Positions 27,393-37,605 are shown, counted from the first letter of the stretch. The stretch: DNA of 64,000 bases from Leptotrichia sp. oral taxon 223 (GCF_013394795.1 NZ_JABXYU010000001.1:1612001-1676000); one strand, 5' to 3'. Made by a program: numbers and translations. The notes: generated by a model not told the origin, from the sequence alone.

Positions 27393-28535
27393 ATGAAGAA
27401 ATTATTACTAATAGGAGCAATTTTAGTAACGGGAGCAATTTCATTCGCTGATGCAAAATCAGATTACGAAAATGCAGTAAAATTAGCAGGGCAAAAGAAA
27501 GTTACAGAAGCTGTAAAAGTGCTGGAAGGTGTTGCAAAAAGCAATGATGCAGGATATGCGCAAAAAGCAAACTTAGAATTAGGAGCATATTATTTACAAA
27601 ATAATAATATAACTAAGGCAAAACCTTATTTACAAGCAGCGTGGGGAAATGGACAATCTACAAGTGCTGAAGCTGTAGAAGCCGCTAGATTATTGTACTT
27701 AGTAGGAATTCAACAAAAAAATAAAGCAGAGGCTGAAAAATACATTCTTTGGACAGATGAAAAATCAGGCGGAAAAAATGCAGACATCGTATCAAGTCTA
27801 ATTATTTTCTACTTTGATAACAATGAACAATCAAAAGGAACTGCAAGATACAATAAGGCAGTGCAATCTGCAAATAAAGATTTCGTAGCAGAAGTAAATT
27901 ACAACATTGGGCAATACTACTTAACAAAAAATAATATATCCCAAGCTAAGTCATATTTACAAAAAGCATACACTGGAGCAACTGACCGTGTAAATGGAGC
28001 AGGAATTTTATTAGCAGAAATCGCTATAAATGAAAAAAAACCAGCAGAAGCTGAAAAATATTTACTAGACATGAATACAGCCGCAAAAGGTAAAAATGGA
28101 CAAATCTTAGGAATGCTGGGAACTTATTACTTGCAGCAAAATAACCCTAAAAAAGCAGAAGAATATTTATCAAAAACAGTGGCTGCAGAGCCTAAAAATA
28201 TAAGTGCAAAGATTTTATTGCTAGGAATTTATGAAGTACAAAACAACACTGCAAAGGTAAACTCAATTTATAGCCAAATAAAATCAGCTATACCAAAAGG
28301 TGCCAATAAGCAAATTGGAACTTACTTTGGAAGCGTAGGGGCAGCGGCATTATCTGAAAAATATCTGCAAAAAGCAATAACTGAAGATAAAGATAACAGT
28401 GCAAAAGTTATTTTAGGACAAGTTTATGCAGGACAAGGTAAAAAAGCTGAAGCAGTTAAAATTTTACAGGAAGCTGTAAATAACAAAGTAAACGGAGCAT
28501 CAGAAATCTTGAAACAAGTTCAGGCAATGAAATAA
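27393..28535 (+). CDS. exported TPR-repeat protein
   Basis: 380 residues with a signal peptide (MKKLLLIGAILVTGAISFA, cleavage before DAKSDYENA). About nine TPR/Sel1-like units follow, for example NLELGAYYLQNNNITKAKPYLQAA, YNIGQYYLTKNNISQAKSYLQKA and LGTYYLQQNNPKKAEEYLSK. It is probably a periplasmic scaffold for protein-protein contacts. No catalytic domain is present. AGGAGG precedes the ATG. A Y-shaped terminator lies downstream at 28578. Confidence 0.85.
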   Translation: MKKLLLIGAILVTGAISFADAKSDYENAVKLAGQKKVTEAVKVLEGVAKSNDAGYAQKANLELGAYYLQNNNITKAKPYLQAAWGNGQSTSAEAVEAARLLYLVGIQQKNKAEAEKYILWTDEKSGGKNADIVSSLIIFYFDNNEQSKGTARYNKAVQSANKDFVAEVNYNIGQYYLTKNNISQAKSYLQKAYTGATDRVNGAGILLAEIAINEKKPAEAEKYLLDMNTAAKGKNGQILGMLGTYYLQQNNPKKAEEYLSKTVAAEPKNISAKILLLGIYEVQNNTAKVNSIYSQIKSAIPKGANKQIGTYFGSVGAAALSEKYLQKAITEDKDNSAKVILGQVYAGQGKKAEAVKILQEAVNNKVNGASEILKQVQAMK

Positions 28536-28548
28536 ATAAAATAAGAAA

Positions 28549-28577
28549 TTGTAAACTACAAAATTATTTGATATAAT
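28549..28577 (+). promoter_or_regulatory. promoter upstream of LD-carboxypeptidase gene
   Basis: TTGTAA (28549-28554), 17 nt, TATAAT (28572-28577). The predicted start point (about 28584) lies at the end of the left arm of the following hairpin, so transcripts from this promoter would lack that arm and escape termination. Confidence 0.65.
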
Positions 28578-28628
28578 TAGGCAAGGAATCTTGACTTTTA
28601 ATGTTAAGGTAAATTGCCTATTTTTTTG
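28578..28628 (+). terminator. Y-shaped terminator after TPR gene
   Basis: TAGGCAA (28578-28584) pairs with TTGCCTA (28614-28620), with an inner CTTGAC/GTTAAG hairpin, followed by seven T. Confidence 0.75.
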
Positions 28629-28665
28629 GAAACTGTATAAAAAAAAATTAAATGAAAAAAAGGAA

Positions 28666-29733
28666 GTGAGAACAATAAATAAAAAAATAATACTATTAGG
28701 CTTAATAATAAGCAGTATAGCAGTAAATGCGGCAACTTATAAAACAGTAAGAGAAGCTGTAAAAGCCAATACTCCTGCAAAATCATCAAATACTCAAAAT
28801 ACAAAAACTGGCACAGTAAATGAAATTATTATTCCAAAAGGCTTAAAACCAGGAGATACAATTGGACTGATTGCACCTGCAAATTATACTAATGAGAACA
28901 GCAATGCGGAAATCGAATATTTGACAAGCCGTGGATATAATGTTGTATATGGGCAGTCATTTTATTCTAGATGGTATGGATTTGGAGGGACTGACAGTGT
29001 CAGGGCAAAAGACATAAATGATATGTTTGCAAATCCAAAGATTAATGCAATTTTCGCTGTGCGTGGCGGGTACGGTGGAATTAGAATTGTAGATAAATTA
29101 AACTATGATGTAATCAAAAAAAATCCAAAAATTATTTCAGGATTTAGTGACAACACGACATTATTACTGGCAATTAACGAAAAAACAGGACTTGTAACTT
29201 TTCACGGACCTATGGCAGACAATTTAAAAGATATTCCGTTAGTTACAGAAAACGCTTTCAATAAAGCCTTTACAAGTAATGAGTCATATAATCTGCTAGG
29301 ATTTGATGATACTTATACGATTATGAAAAGCGGACGTGGGAGCGGGAAAATTACTGGTGGAAATTTATCGCTGGTGGTTGCAACGCTTGGAACGGATCAC
29401 GAAATTAATACAGATGGAAAGATACTGTTTCTTGAAGAAACAAATGAGGCAAGCTATCGTGTGGACAGAATGTTGAAGCAGTTAAAGCTGGCTGGGAAAT
29501 TTGATAAATTACAAGGAATCATACTGGGGGATTTTAAAAATCCAAAACAGTCTGATCCGACAGACATGACAATTGATGAAGTTTTTTATGACAATTTTGG
29601 GAAATTAAATGTTCCGATTGTAAAAAATTTCAAATCTGGACATGTGCGTCCATTTATTACTGTGCCGATTGGGGCAAAGGCAGTAATGGATACTTACAAG
29701 CGTGAGATTATGATAGAAAAGGCTACAAAATAG
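28666..29733 (+). CDS. LD-carboxypeptidase (peptidase S66 family), exported
   Basis: About 355 residues. A hydrophobic signal (IILLGLIISSIAVNA) precedes the S66 fold. KPGDTIGLIAPANYT opens the domain, RGGYGGIRIVDKL and GFSDNTTLL hold the nucleophilic Ser, and FLEETNEASYRVDRML and SGHVRPFITVPIG hold the Glu and His of the Ser-Glu-His triad. The family cleaves the terminal D-Ala from muropeptide tetrapeptides during wall recycling. The start is uncertain: GTG at 28666 sits directly on the AAGGA, while an ATA at 28675 has better spacing. An export signal on an enzyme that is cytoplasmic in many species is notable. Confidence 0.88.
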   Translation: MRTINKKIILLGLIISSIAVNAATYKTVREAVKANTPAKSSNTQNTKTGTVNEIIIPKGLKPGDTIGLIAPANYTNENSNAEIEYLTSRGYNVVYGQSFYSRWYGFGGTDSVRAKDINDMFANPKINAIFAVRGGYGGIRIVDKLNYDVIKKNPKIISGFSDNTTLLLAINEKTGLVTFHGPMADNLKDIPLVTENAFNKAFTSNESYNLLGFDDTYTIMKSGRGSGKITGGNLSLVVATLGTDHEINTDGKILFLEETNEASYRVDRMLKQLKLAGKFDKLQGIILGDFKNPKQSDPTDMTIDEVFYDNFGKLNVPIVKNFKSGHVRPFITVPIGAKAVMDTYKREIMIEKATK

Positions 29734-29741
29734 GAAAAATA

Positions 29742-29787
29742 AAAATACACTATCTAATAAAGTGAAATTTATTTTTTAGTGTATTTT
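29742..29787. terminator. bidirectional terminator
   Basis: AAAATACACTA (29742-29752) pairs with TAGTGTATTTT (29777-29787), with T runs on both strands. It separates the convergent LD-carboxypeptidase and DUF3298-like genes. Confidence 0.8.
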
Positions 29788-29810
29788 TTATTATTATTTT
29801 TTGACTTAAA

Positions 29811-30461
29811 TTATTTTAAGATTCCAATTAAATCTGTTAACAGAAATGGAATAAACACTTCACCATCGGCAAAATTTGAAGCCTCACCTTTATTGTAGAA
29901 TAGAACCAAAGAATCATTTTGTAAATAGAAATTCTGATTTTTTGCAATAGCGTCAAAGTTATCCACTTGCGGCAATCCAAATTGCTTGAATCTGTTATTA
30001 ATAACTCCTTTTAATTCGTCATTGAATCCATTTGTGAATAAATCTTTAAGCTGTAATGGTTTTCCATTTTTTAAGTTATACGAAATTGCGTTATAAAGTC
30101 TTGATTTTTGCCCTGTATCAGTGTCTGTAAGATTGATTGTGAATAAAACGCTTAAGTATGTGCTGTTGCTGGCTGTAACTTCATAAGTGGTAGTATAGCT
30201 AATGTGTTTTGTAGATTTATAGCCTGAAATAAACTTGTTCATAGTTGCATTCATATTTTTAATAACATCTGAATTTCCACCTAAAAATGTTGGATAGGAA
30301 ATTCTTGATTTTCCTAAAACTTTTGTTCTTTGGGCAGTTCTCACAATACTTTTAGATGTTGGGGAGAATCCTTGAAACGTAAAAGTTGTGTCAATTTTTT
30401 CTTTTGAAAATGACAGATTAAATAAAATCAATGTCATAAAAAGCAATGTCAATTTTCTCAT
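29811..30461 (-). CDS. exported DUF3298/DUF4163-like protein
   Basis: 216 residues from the ATG at 30461, which follows GAGGTG. Signal peptide MRKLTLLFMTLILFNLSFS. The remainder shows the DUF3298 pattern: YPTFLGGNSDVIKNMN, a TTTYEVTASNSTYLSVLF strand pair, YNLKNGKPLQLKDLF, and the C-terminal FYLQNDSLVLFYNKGEAS. This fold occurs in anti-sigma RsiV and in periplasmic proteins. No transmembrane or zinc site is seen, so its role is unknown. Confidence 0.8.
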   Translation of the reverse strand: MRKLTLLFMTLILFNLSFSKEKIDTTFTFQGFSPTSKSIVRTAQRTKVLGKSRISYPTFLGGNSDVIKNMNATMNKFISGYKSTKHISYTTTYEVTASNSTYLSVLFTINLTDTDTGQKSRLYNAISYNLKNGKPLQLKDLFTNGFNDELKGVINNRFKQFGLPQVDNFDAIAKNQNFYLQNDSLVLFYNKGEASNFADGEVFIPFLLTDLIGILK

Positions 30462-30739
30462 TTTTATAATCACCTCAGAAATTTTGTTTTTTATTTTTTT
30501 ACTAAAAAATTGAATTTTATTTCTAATCTCAATTTTGAAGTTTTTTCAATATATTATATACTATATTTGATAAATAATCAAACTTTTTTCTCCATATATT
30601 TTAGTTTTTTCTGAATGCCCTTGCGTTAAAAGAAATTAATAATAAAGAAAAAATATTAAATTGGAGTATAAAATAGTTTATGTAAAAGAAGGGAGGCAGA
30701 TAAAAATAAAAAAGAATAGTAAGAAAAATTAAAAAGTAA

Positions 30740-30768
30740 TTGCAAAATCGGGCTAGAAAATATATAAT
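30740..30768 (+). promoter_or_regulatory. promoter of PFOR gene
   Basis: TTGCAA (30740-30745), 17 nt, TATAAT (30763-30768), giving a leader of about 65 nt. Nothing else was recognised in 30462-30838. Confidence 0.75.
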
Positions 30769-30838
30769 TATATATATGTAATTGAAAATTTTATAATGAA
30801 ATGAAAAAATTATAAGATTTCATAACTTGGAGGGAAAA

Positions 30839-33800
30839 ATGACAAAAAATATGAAAACAATGGATGGTAACCAGGCTGCAGCTCACATAGCTTACGCATT
30901 TACGGAAGTTGCCGGAATTTATCCGATTACTCCGTCGTCAACTATGTCAGAGCTTGTGGACCAATGGGCATCATACGGAAAGGAAAATTTATTTGGAATG
31001 CCAGTAAAGGTTGTGGAAATGCAATCAGAAGCCGGGGCTGCGGGGATTGTACATGGATCGCTTCAGACTGGGGCTTTGACTACGACGTTTACTGCTTCTC
31101 AAGGATTGTTGCTAAAAATACCTAATATGTATAAAATAGCTGGGGAATTGCTTCCAGGGGTAATACACGTTGCGGCAAGGGCTATTTCTGCACAGGCGTT
31201 ATCAATATTTGGAGATCATCAGGATATTTATGCGGCTAGAATGACAGGATGGGCAATGCTTGTAACAAGCTCGGTTCAGGAAGTTATGGATCTGGCTGGA
31301 ATTGCACATTTGACGGCAATTAAGGCAAGAGTGCCTGTTATGCACTTTTTTGATGGATTTAGGACTTCGCATGAGATAAATAAAATAGAAGTTATGGATT
31401 ATGAATTTCTTGAAAGCCTGCTTGATAAAAAAGCTGTGCAGGAATTTAGGGAAAGAGCGTTAAATCCAGAAAAGCCTGTAACAAGAGGAACGGCTCAGAA
31501 TGATGATATTTATTTTCAGGCAAGGGAAGCTCAAAATAGATTTTATGAAGCTGTGCCTGATATTGTAAATGATTATATGAAAAAAATTAGTGAAAAGACT
31601 GGACGGAACTATGCTCCTTTTGTTTACTATGGCTCAGAAAATGCTGAAAGAGTTATTATTGCGATGGGTTCTGTAAACGAAACGATTAAGGAAGTTGTGG
31701 ATTATCTCAATAAAAATGGGGAAAATGTGGGAGCATTGAATGTTCATTTATATCGTCCATTTTCCAGCAAGTATTTTTTTGATGCAATGCCGAAAAACGT
31801 GAAAAAAATTGCTGTGCTTGACAGGACAAAGGAGCCTGGGGCATTGGGAGAACCGCTATATATGGATGTGAAGGCACTTTACTATGGACGTGAAAATGCA
31901 CCTGAAATTGTTGGCGGGAGATACGGGCTTTCATCAAAGGATACAACGCCTGAACAAATTGTGGCAGTATTCAAAAATCTTGCACAAAAGGAACCTAAAA
32001 ACAACTTTACAATCGGAATTATTGATGATGTTACATTTACATCTCTGGCACTGGAAGATGAAGTGTTTACTGGAAATGAGGATGTGAAAGCATGTTTATT
32101 TTATGGGCTTGGTTCGGATGGAACGGTTGGGGCGAATAAAAATTCGATAAAAATTATTGGAGATAAGACAGACTTGTATGCACAAGGATATTTTGCATAT
32201 GATTCAAAAAAATCTGGCGGAGTAACACGTTCGCATTTACGATTCAGCAAAAATCCGATTCGTTCGACGTACTTAGTTACAAAGCCCAGTTTTGTCGCTT
32301 GCTCTGCACCTGCCTATCTGGGAAAATACGATATGATTTCAGGACTGCGTGAAGGAGGAATATTTTTACTGAATACAATTTGGGATAAGGAAAAAATGCT
32401 AAAATATGTTCCAAATGAGATAAAAAGAGCACTTGCACGTAAAAAAGCCAGATTTTACTTGATAAATGCAACGGAAATTGCAAAGGAAATTGGACTTGGA
32501 AACAGGACAAACACGATTATGCAGTCGGCATTTTTCTATCTTTCGGAAGTGATTCCTCACGAAGAGGCAAAGGAATATATGAAGGAATATGCCAAAAAAA
32601 GTTATGGAAGAAAAGGGCAGGATATTGTTCAGAAAAACTGGGATGCAATTGACAGAGGAATTGAAGGGTTGGACGAAGTGGAAGTATTGCCTGAATGGGC
32701 AGATCTTGAAGTCGATGAAAAAATTATAGATGATGCAAAGCCTGAATTTGTAAAAAGAGTTGCAGATCCAATTAATGAAATGAAGGGGAATGAATTGCCT
32801 GTTTCTACATTTTTAGGGCGTGAAGACGGAACATTTGAACATGGAACGGCAAATTATGAAAAAAGAGGAATAGCGGATGAAGTGCCGGAATGGCAGCCTG
32901 ATATGTGTATTCAGTGTAACCAATGTGCTTATGTGTGCCCGCACGCTGTAATTCGTCCTTTCTTGATTGACGAGGAAGAAATGGCAAAAGCTCCAGAAGG
33001 AATGCCGACAATAAAGGCATTGGGACGTGGAATGAACGACTTGAACTATAAAATTCAGGTGTCGCCTCTGGACTGTACAGGATGTAGTGCCTGTGTAGAT
33101 GTGTGTCCTGCTCCTCGTGGAAAAGCCATTGTTATGAAACCAATTCAATCTCAAATTGAAAAAAATGAAATTGAATACACAGATTACTTATTTAACAATG
33201 TTTCATACAAAGATAAAATTTTAGGGAAAAATACTGTAAAAGGCTCACAATTTGCAAAACCACTGTTTGAATTTTCGGGAGCGTGTGCAGGCTGTGGAGA
33301 AACGCCTTATATTAAATTGGTGACACAGTTATTTGGGGAACGTATGATTGTGGCAAATGCGACAGGATGTTCTTCTATTTACGGAGCTTCTGCACCATCG
33401 ACACCTTATACAACTGCTGAAAATGGCTGTGGGCCTGCATGGGCTTCTTCATTGTTTGAAGACAATGCTGAATATGGATACGGGATGTTTCAGGCTGTAA
33501 ACACAATTCGACACAGAATTTTAAAAAGAATGAATGAAATAAAATCTGATGTTTCAATAGAGCTTTCTGATTTGTTCACTTTATTTGCAGAAAACTTTGA
33601 TGATGGGGACAAAACAACAGAAATACGTGATGAACTGGTAGCTTTAATGGAAAAGGAAAATTCTGGGAATACAAACGAAAAAGTAAAAAGTAATATAGCT
33701 GAAATATTGGAATTGAAACAGTATCTAATCAAAAAATCTATCTGGATGTTTGGTGGAGATGGTTGGGCTTACGACATTGGATTTGGAGGGCTTGATCACG

Positions 33801-34402
33801 TACTGGCTTCTGGAGATGATGTGAATATTCTTGTACTTGATACCGAAGTGTACTCAAATACAGGAGGACAGGCTTCAAAATCTTCGAGATTAGGAGCAGT
33901 TGCAAAATTTGCAGCATCAGGAAAACCAGCAAAGAAAAAAGACTTAGCCGCAATACTGATGACTTACGGAAATATCTATGTTGCCAAAGTGTCAATGGGT
34001 GCAAATCAGAACCAGACACTAAAAGCAATAAGAGAAGCCGAGGCTTATCCAGGGCCATCAATAATAATCGCTTATTCACCTTGTATAGAACACGGAATAA
34101 AAGCTGGCATGGGTAAATTCCAGACAGAAGAAAAACTGGCAACAGAAGTAGGATACTGGCCAATTTTCAGATATGATCCAAGACTCGCTGAAAAAGGGAA
34201 AAATCCACTGCAGTTAGATACACGAAATCCCGCTTGGGACAAATACGAAGATTTCCTGCTGGGAGAACGAAGATATGCAACTCTAGCTGCAGAGTTCCCT
34301 GAAAAAGCAAAAGAATTACTGGAAGCAAACCTAAAGAATGCCAAAGACAACTGGAATTATTATAAACGAATGGCAGCAATGGATTATTCAGTAGAAGAAT
34401 AG
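30839..34402 (+). CDS. nifJ: pyruvate:ferredoxin (flavodoxin) oxidoreductase
   Basis: 1187 residues, one polypeptide with all domains fused. Pyrimidine-binding domain I comes first (AYAFTEVAGIYPITPSSTMS), then domains II-III. The ferredoxin insert has CIQCNQCAYVCPHAVIRP and CTGCSACVDVCPAPRGKA (two [4Fe-4S] clusters). The TPP domain has FSGACAGCGETPYIKL, ATGCSSIYGAS and GGDGWAYDIGFGGLDHV. It oxidises pyruvate to acetyl-CoA and CO2 while reducing ferredoxin, the central anaerobic step. GGAGG lies 5 nt before the ATG at 30839. A terminator follows. Confidence 0.97.
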   Translation: MTKNMKTMDGNQAAAHIAYAFTEVAGIYPITPSSTMSELVDQWASYGKENLFGMPVKVVEMQSEAGAAGIVHGSLQTGALTTTFTASQGLLLKIPNMYKIAGELLPGVIHVAARAISAQALSIFGDHQDIYAARMTGWAMLVTSSVQEVMDLAGIAHLTAIKARVPVMHFFDGFRTSHEINKIEVMDYEFLESLLDKKAVQEFRERALNPEKPVTRGTAQNDDIYFQAREAQNRFYEAVPDIVNDYMKKISEKTGRNYAPFVYYGSENAERVIIAMGSVNETIKEVVDYLNKNGENVGALNVHLYRPFSSKYFFDAMPKNVKKIAVLDRTKEPGALGEPLYMDVKALYYGRENAPEIVGGRYGLSSKDTTPEQIVAVFKNLAQKEPKNNFTIGIIDDVTFTSLALEDEVFTGNEDVKACLFYGLGSDGTVGANKNSIKIIGDKTDLYAQGYFAYDSKKSGGVTRSHLRFSKNPIRSTYLVTKPSFVACSAPAYLGKYDMISGLREGGIFLLNTIWDKEKMLKYVPNEIKRALARKKARFYLINATEIAKEIGLGNRTNTIMQSAFFYLSEVIPHEEAKEYMKEYAKKSYGRKGQDIVQKNWDAIDRGIEGLDEVEVLPEWADLEVDEKIIDDAKPEFVKRVADPINEMKGNELPVSTFLGREDGTFEHGTANYEKRGIADEVPEWQPDMCIQCNQCAYVCPHAVIRPFLIDEEEMAKAPEGMPTIKALGRGMNDLNYKIQVSPLDCTGCSACVDVCPAPRGKAIVMKPIQSQIEKNEIEYTDYLFNNVSYKDKILGKNTVKGSQFAKPLFEFSGACAGCGETPYIKLVTQLFGERMIVANATGCSSIYGASAPSTPYTTAENGCGPAWASSLFEDNAEYGYGMFQAVNTIRHRILKRMNEIKSDVSIELSDLFTLFAENFDDGDKTTEIRDELVALMEKENSGNTNEKVKSNIAEILELKQYLIKKSIWMFGGDGWAYDIGFGGLDHVLASGDDVNILVLDTEVYSNTGGQASKSSRLGAVAKFAASGKPAKKKDLAAILMTYGNIYVAKVSMGANQNQTLKAIREAEAYPGPSIIIAYSPCIEHGIKAGMGKFQTEEKLATEVGYWPIFRYDPRLAEKGKNPLQLDTRNPAWDKYEDFLLGERRYATLAAEFPEKAKELLEANLKNAKDNWNYYKRMAAMDYSVEE

Positions 34403-34447
34403 AATTATAATTTAAAATTAAAATAAAATTTAATTTTTATAAAAAGA

Positions 34448-34474
34448 AATTCCCCTTTATTTTAGGGGTTTTTC
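34448..34474 (+). terminator. Rho-independent terminator of PFOR gene
   Basis: CCCCT (34452-34456) pairs with AGGGG (34464-34468), with flanking A/T pairs, followed by T. Confidence 0.85.
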
Positions 34475-34611
34475 TTGTTTTTTAGAAAAAAATTAGAATA
34501 GTTGGCATTTATTTTGATAAAAAAATGTGGTAAAATTATGTAGATATTTAAATAAATTATTTGAATATTGGGGGAGAGTTACAAAAAAGTTTAATTAAGA
34601 GGGGAAAAATT

Positions 34612-37605
34612 ATGAGAAATACTAAATGGGCTGCAAAAACTATTCCTAATCCACGACAGGAGAGGGAATACATTGAAAGAGACAACAAGCAGAAAAATGA
34701 TGAAAAAACAAAAAAATTGAAAAAAAGTAAGACTGAAAAACAGAATTTTGAAAATACGAATTTAAGTTCGGTAATTGATAATGATATTTTGAAAATACTT
34801 TATTCACGGGGGATAACGACAGAGAAAGAAGTAAGGGAGTTTTTGAATCCAAAACTTGAAAACATTCAGAATCCTTATGGACTGCAGGATATGGAAAAGA
34901 CAGTTTTGGAAATTGAAAAGGCGATAAAGGAACAGAAGAATATTTGGATATATGGAGATTATGATGTGGATGGAATTACTTCGACATCTATTTTGTATAT
35001 GGCGTTAAAGGAGCTTGGGGCGGAAAATGTGAATTATTACATTCCGATTCGGGATGAAGGGTATGGGCTGAATAATGCTGCATTGAAGAAAATAAAGGAA
35101 TCTGGGGCGGACTTGGTAATTACTGTGGATTGTGGAATCACGGCATTTCCTGAAGTAGAGTTTGCAAATTCTATAGACTTGCCGATAATTATTACGGATC
35201 ATCACAATTTGCATGGGGATAAAGTTCCAGACGCTATCACAGTTGTGAATCCCAAATGTCCTGAAAATGAATTTTCCTTTGAGTTTCTAGCGGGAGTTGG
35301 AACTATTTTTATGGTAATTCTTTGTCTTTATGAAAGAATTGGGAAAAAGGCAAAAGCATATAAGTATCTCGATCTGGTAGCAATTGGTACGGTTGCCGAT
35401 ATTGTGCCGCTGGTGGAAGAAAACAGGATTTTGACAAAATTTGGGCTGGAGCAACTTAGCCGTTCTAAAAATAAGGGACTTAGATTTTTACTGTATAAAT
35501 TGTTTAGTACGCAAAATTCGGATTTTAATGAGAAAACTGAATATAATTCGTATGATGTGGGCTTTATCATAGCACCTGTCTTTAATGCGGCTGGAAGGCT
35601 TAAAGATGCAAAAATGGTGGTAAAATTACTAATTTCGGATAATGACAGGGAAATTGAGATAATCGTAAAGGAATTGATTAATAAAAATTTTGAGCGGAAA
35701 GAATTGCAGAATGAAATCGTGGAAAAAGTAGAAAAACATATTGAAGAAAGCGATTTGAAGGAAGATTATGTGATTGTGGACTATTCGCCTGAATATCATC
35801 ACGGTGTAATTGGTATAGCGGCTTCCAAAATTGTGGATAAATATTACAAGCCTGCGATTATCATTGAAGTGAAGGAAGATGAAGGAATAGCGGTTGGATC
35901 ATGCCGAAGTATTGGGAATTTTAATATTTTGGAGGCGTTGCAGTCGATGCCTGAGCTTTTTGTGAAGTTTGGGGGACATTCTGGAGCAGCTGGATTTACG
36001 ATTGGAATAAAAAATTTGGAATTATTTAAGAAAAAAATAAATAAATTTGCAAAAACAAAATTAAAGGAAGAGGATTTTGTAAAAATAATAGAAATTGACA
36101 AGCAAATCCCAATTCAAAAGGTTTCCTACGAATTTTTCCAAATAATAGAACTGTTAAAGCCATTTGGCTTTGGAAATCCAATGCCGACTTTTAGGACAAA
36201 TAACGTACTTTTTGAAAATATAAAGTTCATTGGGGAAAATAAAAATCATATAATGTTTGATATAAAGCAAAAGGGATTTTTTAATAGAAATGCTGTCTGG
36301 TTTAATTCTGGCGAGTATTTTAAGGAACTGAACGAAAACTTGTTTTACGATATTGTTTATAAATTAAAGACGGAAATGTTTCAGGAGAGATATTATACGA
36401 AAGTGTATATTGAGGATGTGAAAGTGTCGCAGTTGAAGGATGATACTTTATCTTATTATCATTCGCTTTTTAACACATCTTTCCCGATGAAGTCGGTATT
36501 TTATACAAATATTGAGCTGGAAACGGAAAAGAAAATTACAATGAAAATGGAATTTGATCAGGTTTCGCTTTTTCAAGGAAGAAAGTTCATCGGACGGCTT
36601 GATTACAGCATTTCTAACTTATTAATACTTTTAAATCAGTATTATAACTGGAATTTTATCGTGAAAATGGAGGATGTGAAGCAGGCTTCAAATCATAATA
36701 TTGTAAATATACTGATAAAAAGAGATTATAATTTTAAATGTTATGATCACACGCAAATTGGTATTTTTAAGAAAATAAAAGAATTTTTGATTGGGAAAAT
36801 GGAGTATAATTCACAGACTAAAGAATTGCTGGCACAGTTTTTTAAGCAAAACAAAAACTTGATTATAAAAAATATTTTTGATGAAAATGAAAAATATAAA
36901 TACAAAATGTCAAATTTTGAAAATTTTTTACTGACAGTTGGAATTTATTATAAAAAAATGACTGATAAAAAAAGTCAAATTGTAATAAGTTCAGATAAAA
37001 AGCCAGCTTTTAACAATTTTATAAAATCGTATTTTGACATAAATGAAAAATATTCTGAAAATGGCTATCCATTTACATTGTTTTATAACTATAAGGATAC
37101 AGAAAAGCTGGAAAATATTATAAAAACAGATTTTTCAATGCAAAATGAAATTTTTTATGATACAGAAGATAAAAACGCTATGGAAAGTGAAATTAACGAA
37201 GATTCAAAGCAACTGGAGTATAAAAAAGTTGAAAAAATAGAGTTTAAAAATAATGAAAATGTGGAAAACTCTGAGAATATTGTGGAAAAACAGCAGGAAA
37301 ATACTGAAAAGTTAAGTGAAAATGGAAAACAGGAAGTGGAGAAAAGATTTTGCATAATAATAAATTCTGAAGATTTTATGGTAAAAACAGATGATTTGGA
37401 CAAAAATAATATTGAAGAGATAGATACGAAAATTAAAATGCCAGAAAATATAATATTTTTAGAAAATTCAACGAAGAAGGAGAGAAAAAATGCAAAAAAT
37501 ATTTTTGTAGAATATTTACCGATTGAAGAAAAAATTAAATTGAAAAAGTTGCTTACTGATGGAGAAAAGATTTATTCTGATTATTCGATTAATGAGATTT
37601 TATAA
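34612..37605 (+). CDS. recJ: single-stranded-DNA exonuclease RecJ with long C-terminal extension
   Basis: 997 residues from the ATG at 34612 (GAGGGG 8 nt upstream). The DHH phosphoesterase core is complete: WIYGDYDVDGITSTSILY, ITVDCGITAF, IITDHHNLHG and GTVADIVPLV. The DHHA1 part has GVIGIAASKIVDKYYKPA, GSCRSIGNFNI and KFGGHSGAAGF, then an OB-like segment. It degrades single-stranded DNA 5'-3' in repair and recombination. Bacterial RecJ is usually about 560-580 residues, so about 400 extra residues follow. They include a highly charged Asn/Glu/Lys stretch with no domain that I recognise. A basic Lys-rich N-terminal tail of 50 residues is also present. Confidence 0.92.
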   Translation: MRNTKWAAKTIPNPRQEREYIERDNKQKNDEKTKKLKKSKTEKQNFENTNLSSVIDNDILKILYSRGITTEKEVREFLNPKLENIQNPYGLQDMEKTVLEIEKAIKEQKNIWIYGDYDVDGITSTSILYMALKELGAENVNYYIPIRDEGYGLNNAALKKIKESGADLVITVDCGITAFPEVEFANSIDLPIIITDHHNLHGDKVPDAITVVNPKCPENEFSFEFLAGVGTIFMVILCLYERIGKKAKAYKYLDLVAIGTVADIVPLVEENRILTKFGLEQLSRSKNKGLRFLLYKLFSTQNSDFNEKTEYNSYDVGFIIAPVFNAAGRLKDAKMVVKLLISDNDREIEIIVKELINKNFERKELQNEIVEKVEKHIEESDLKEDYVIVDYSPEYHHGVIGIAASKIVDKYYKPAIIIEVKEDEGIAVGSCRSIGNFNILEALQSMPELFVKFGGHSGAAGFTIGIKNLELFKKKINKFAKTKLKEEDFVKIIEIDKQIPIQKVSYEFFQIIELLKPFGFGNPMPTFRTNNVLFENIKFIGENKNHIMFDIKQKGFFNRNAVWFNSGEYFKELNENLFYDIVYKLKTEMFQERYYTKVYIEDVKVSQLKDDTLSYYHSLFNTSFPMKSVFYTNIELETEKKITMKMEFDQVSLFQGRKFIGRLDYSISNLLILLNQYYNWNFIVKMEDVKQASNHNIVNILIKRDYNFKCYDHTQIGIFKKIKEFLIGKMEYNSQTKELLAQFFKQNKNLIIKNIFDENEKYKYKMSNFENFLLTVGIYYKKMTDKKSQIVISSDKKPAFNNFIKSYFDINEKYSENGYPFTLFYNYKDTEKLENIIKTDFSMQNEIFYDTEDKNAMESEINEDSKQLEYKKVEKIEFKNNENVENSENIVEKQQENTEKLSENGKQEVEKRFCIIINSEDFMVKTDDLDKNNIEEIDTKIKMPENIIFLENSTKKERKNAKNIFVEYLPIEEKIKLKKLLTDGEKIYSDYSINEIL

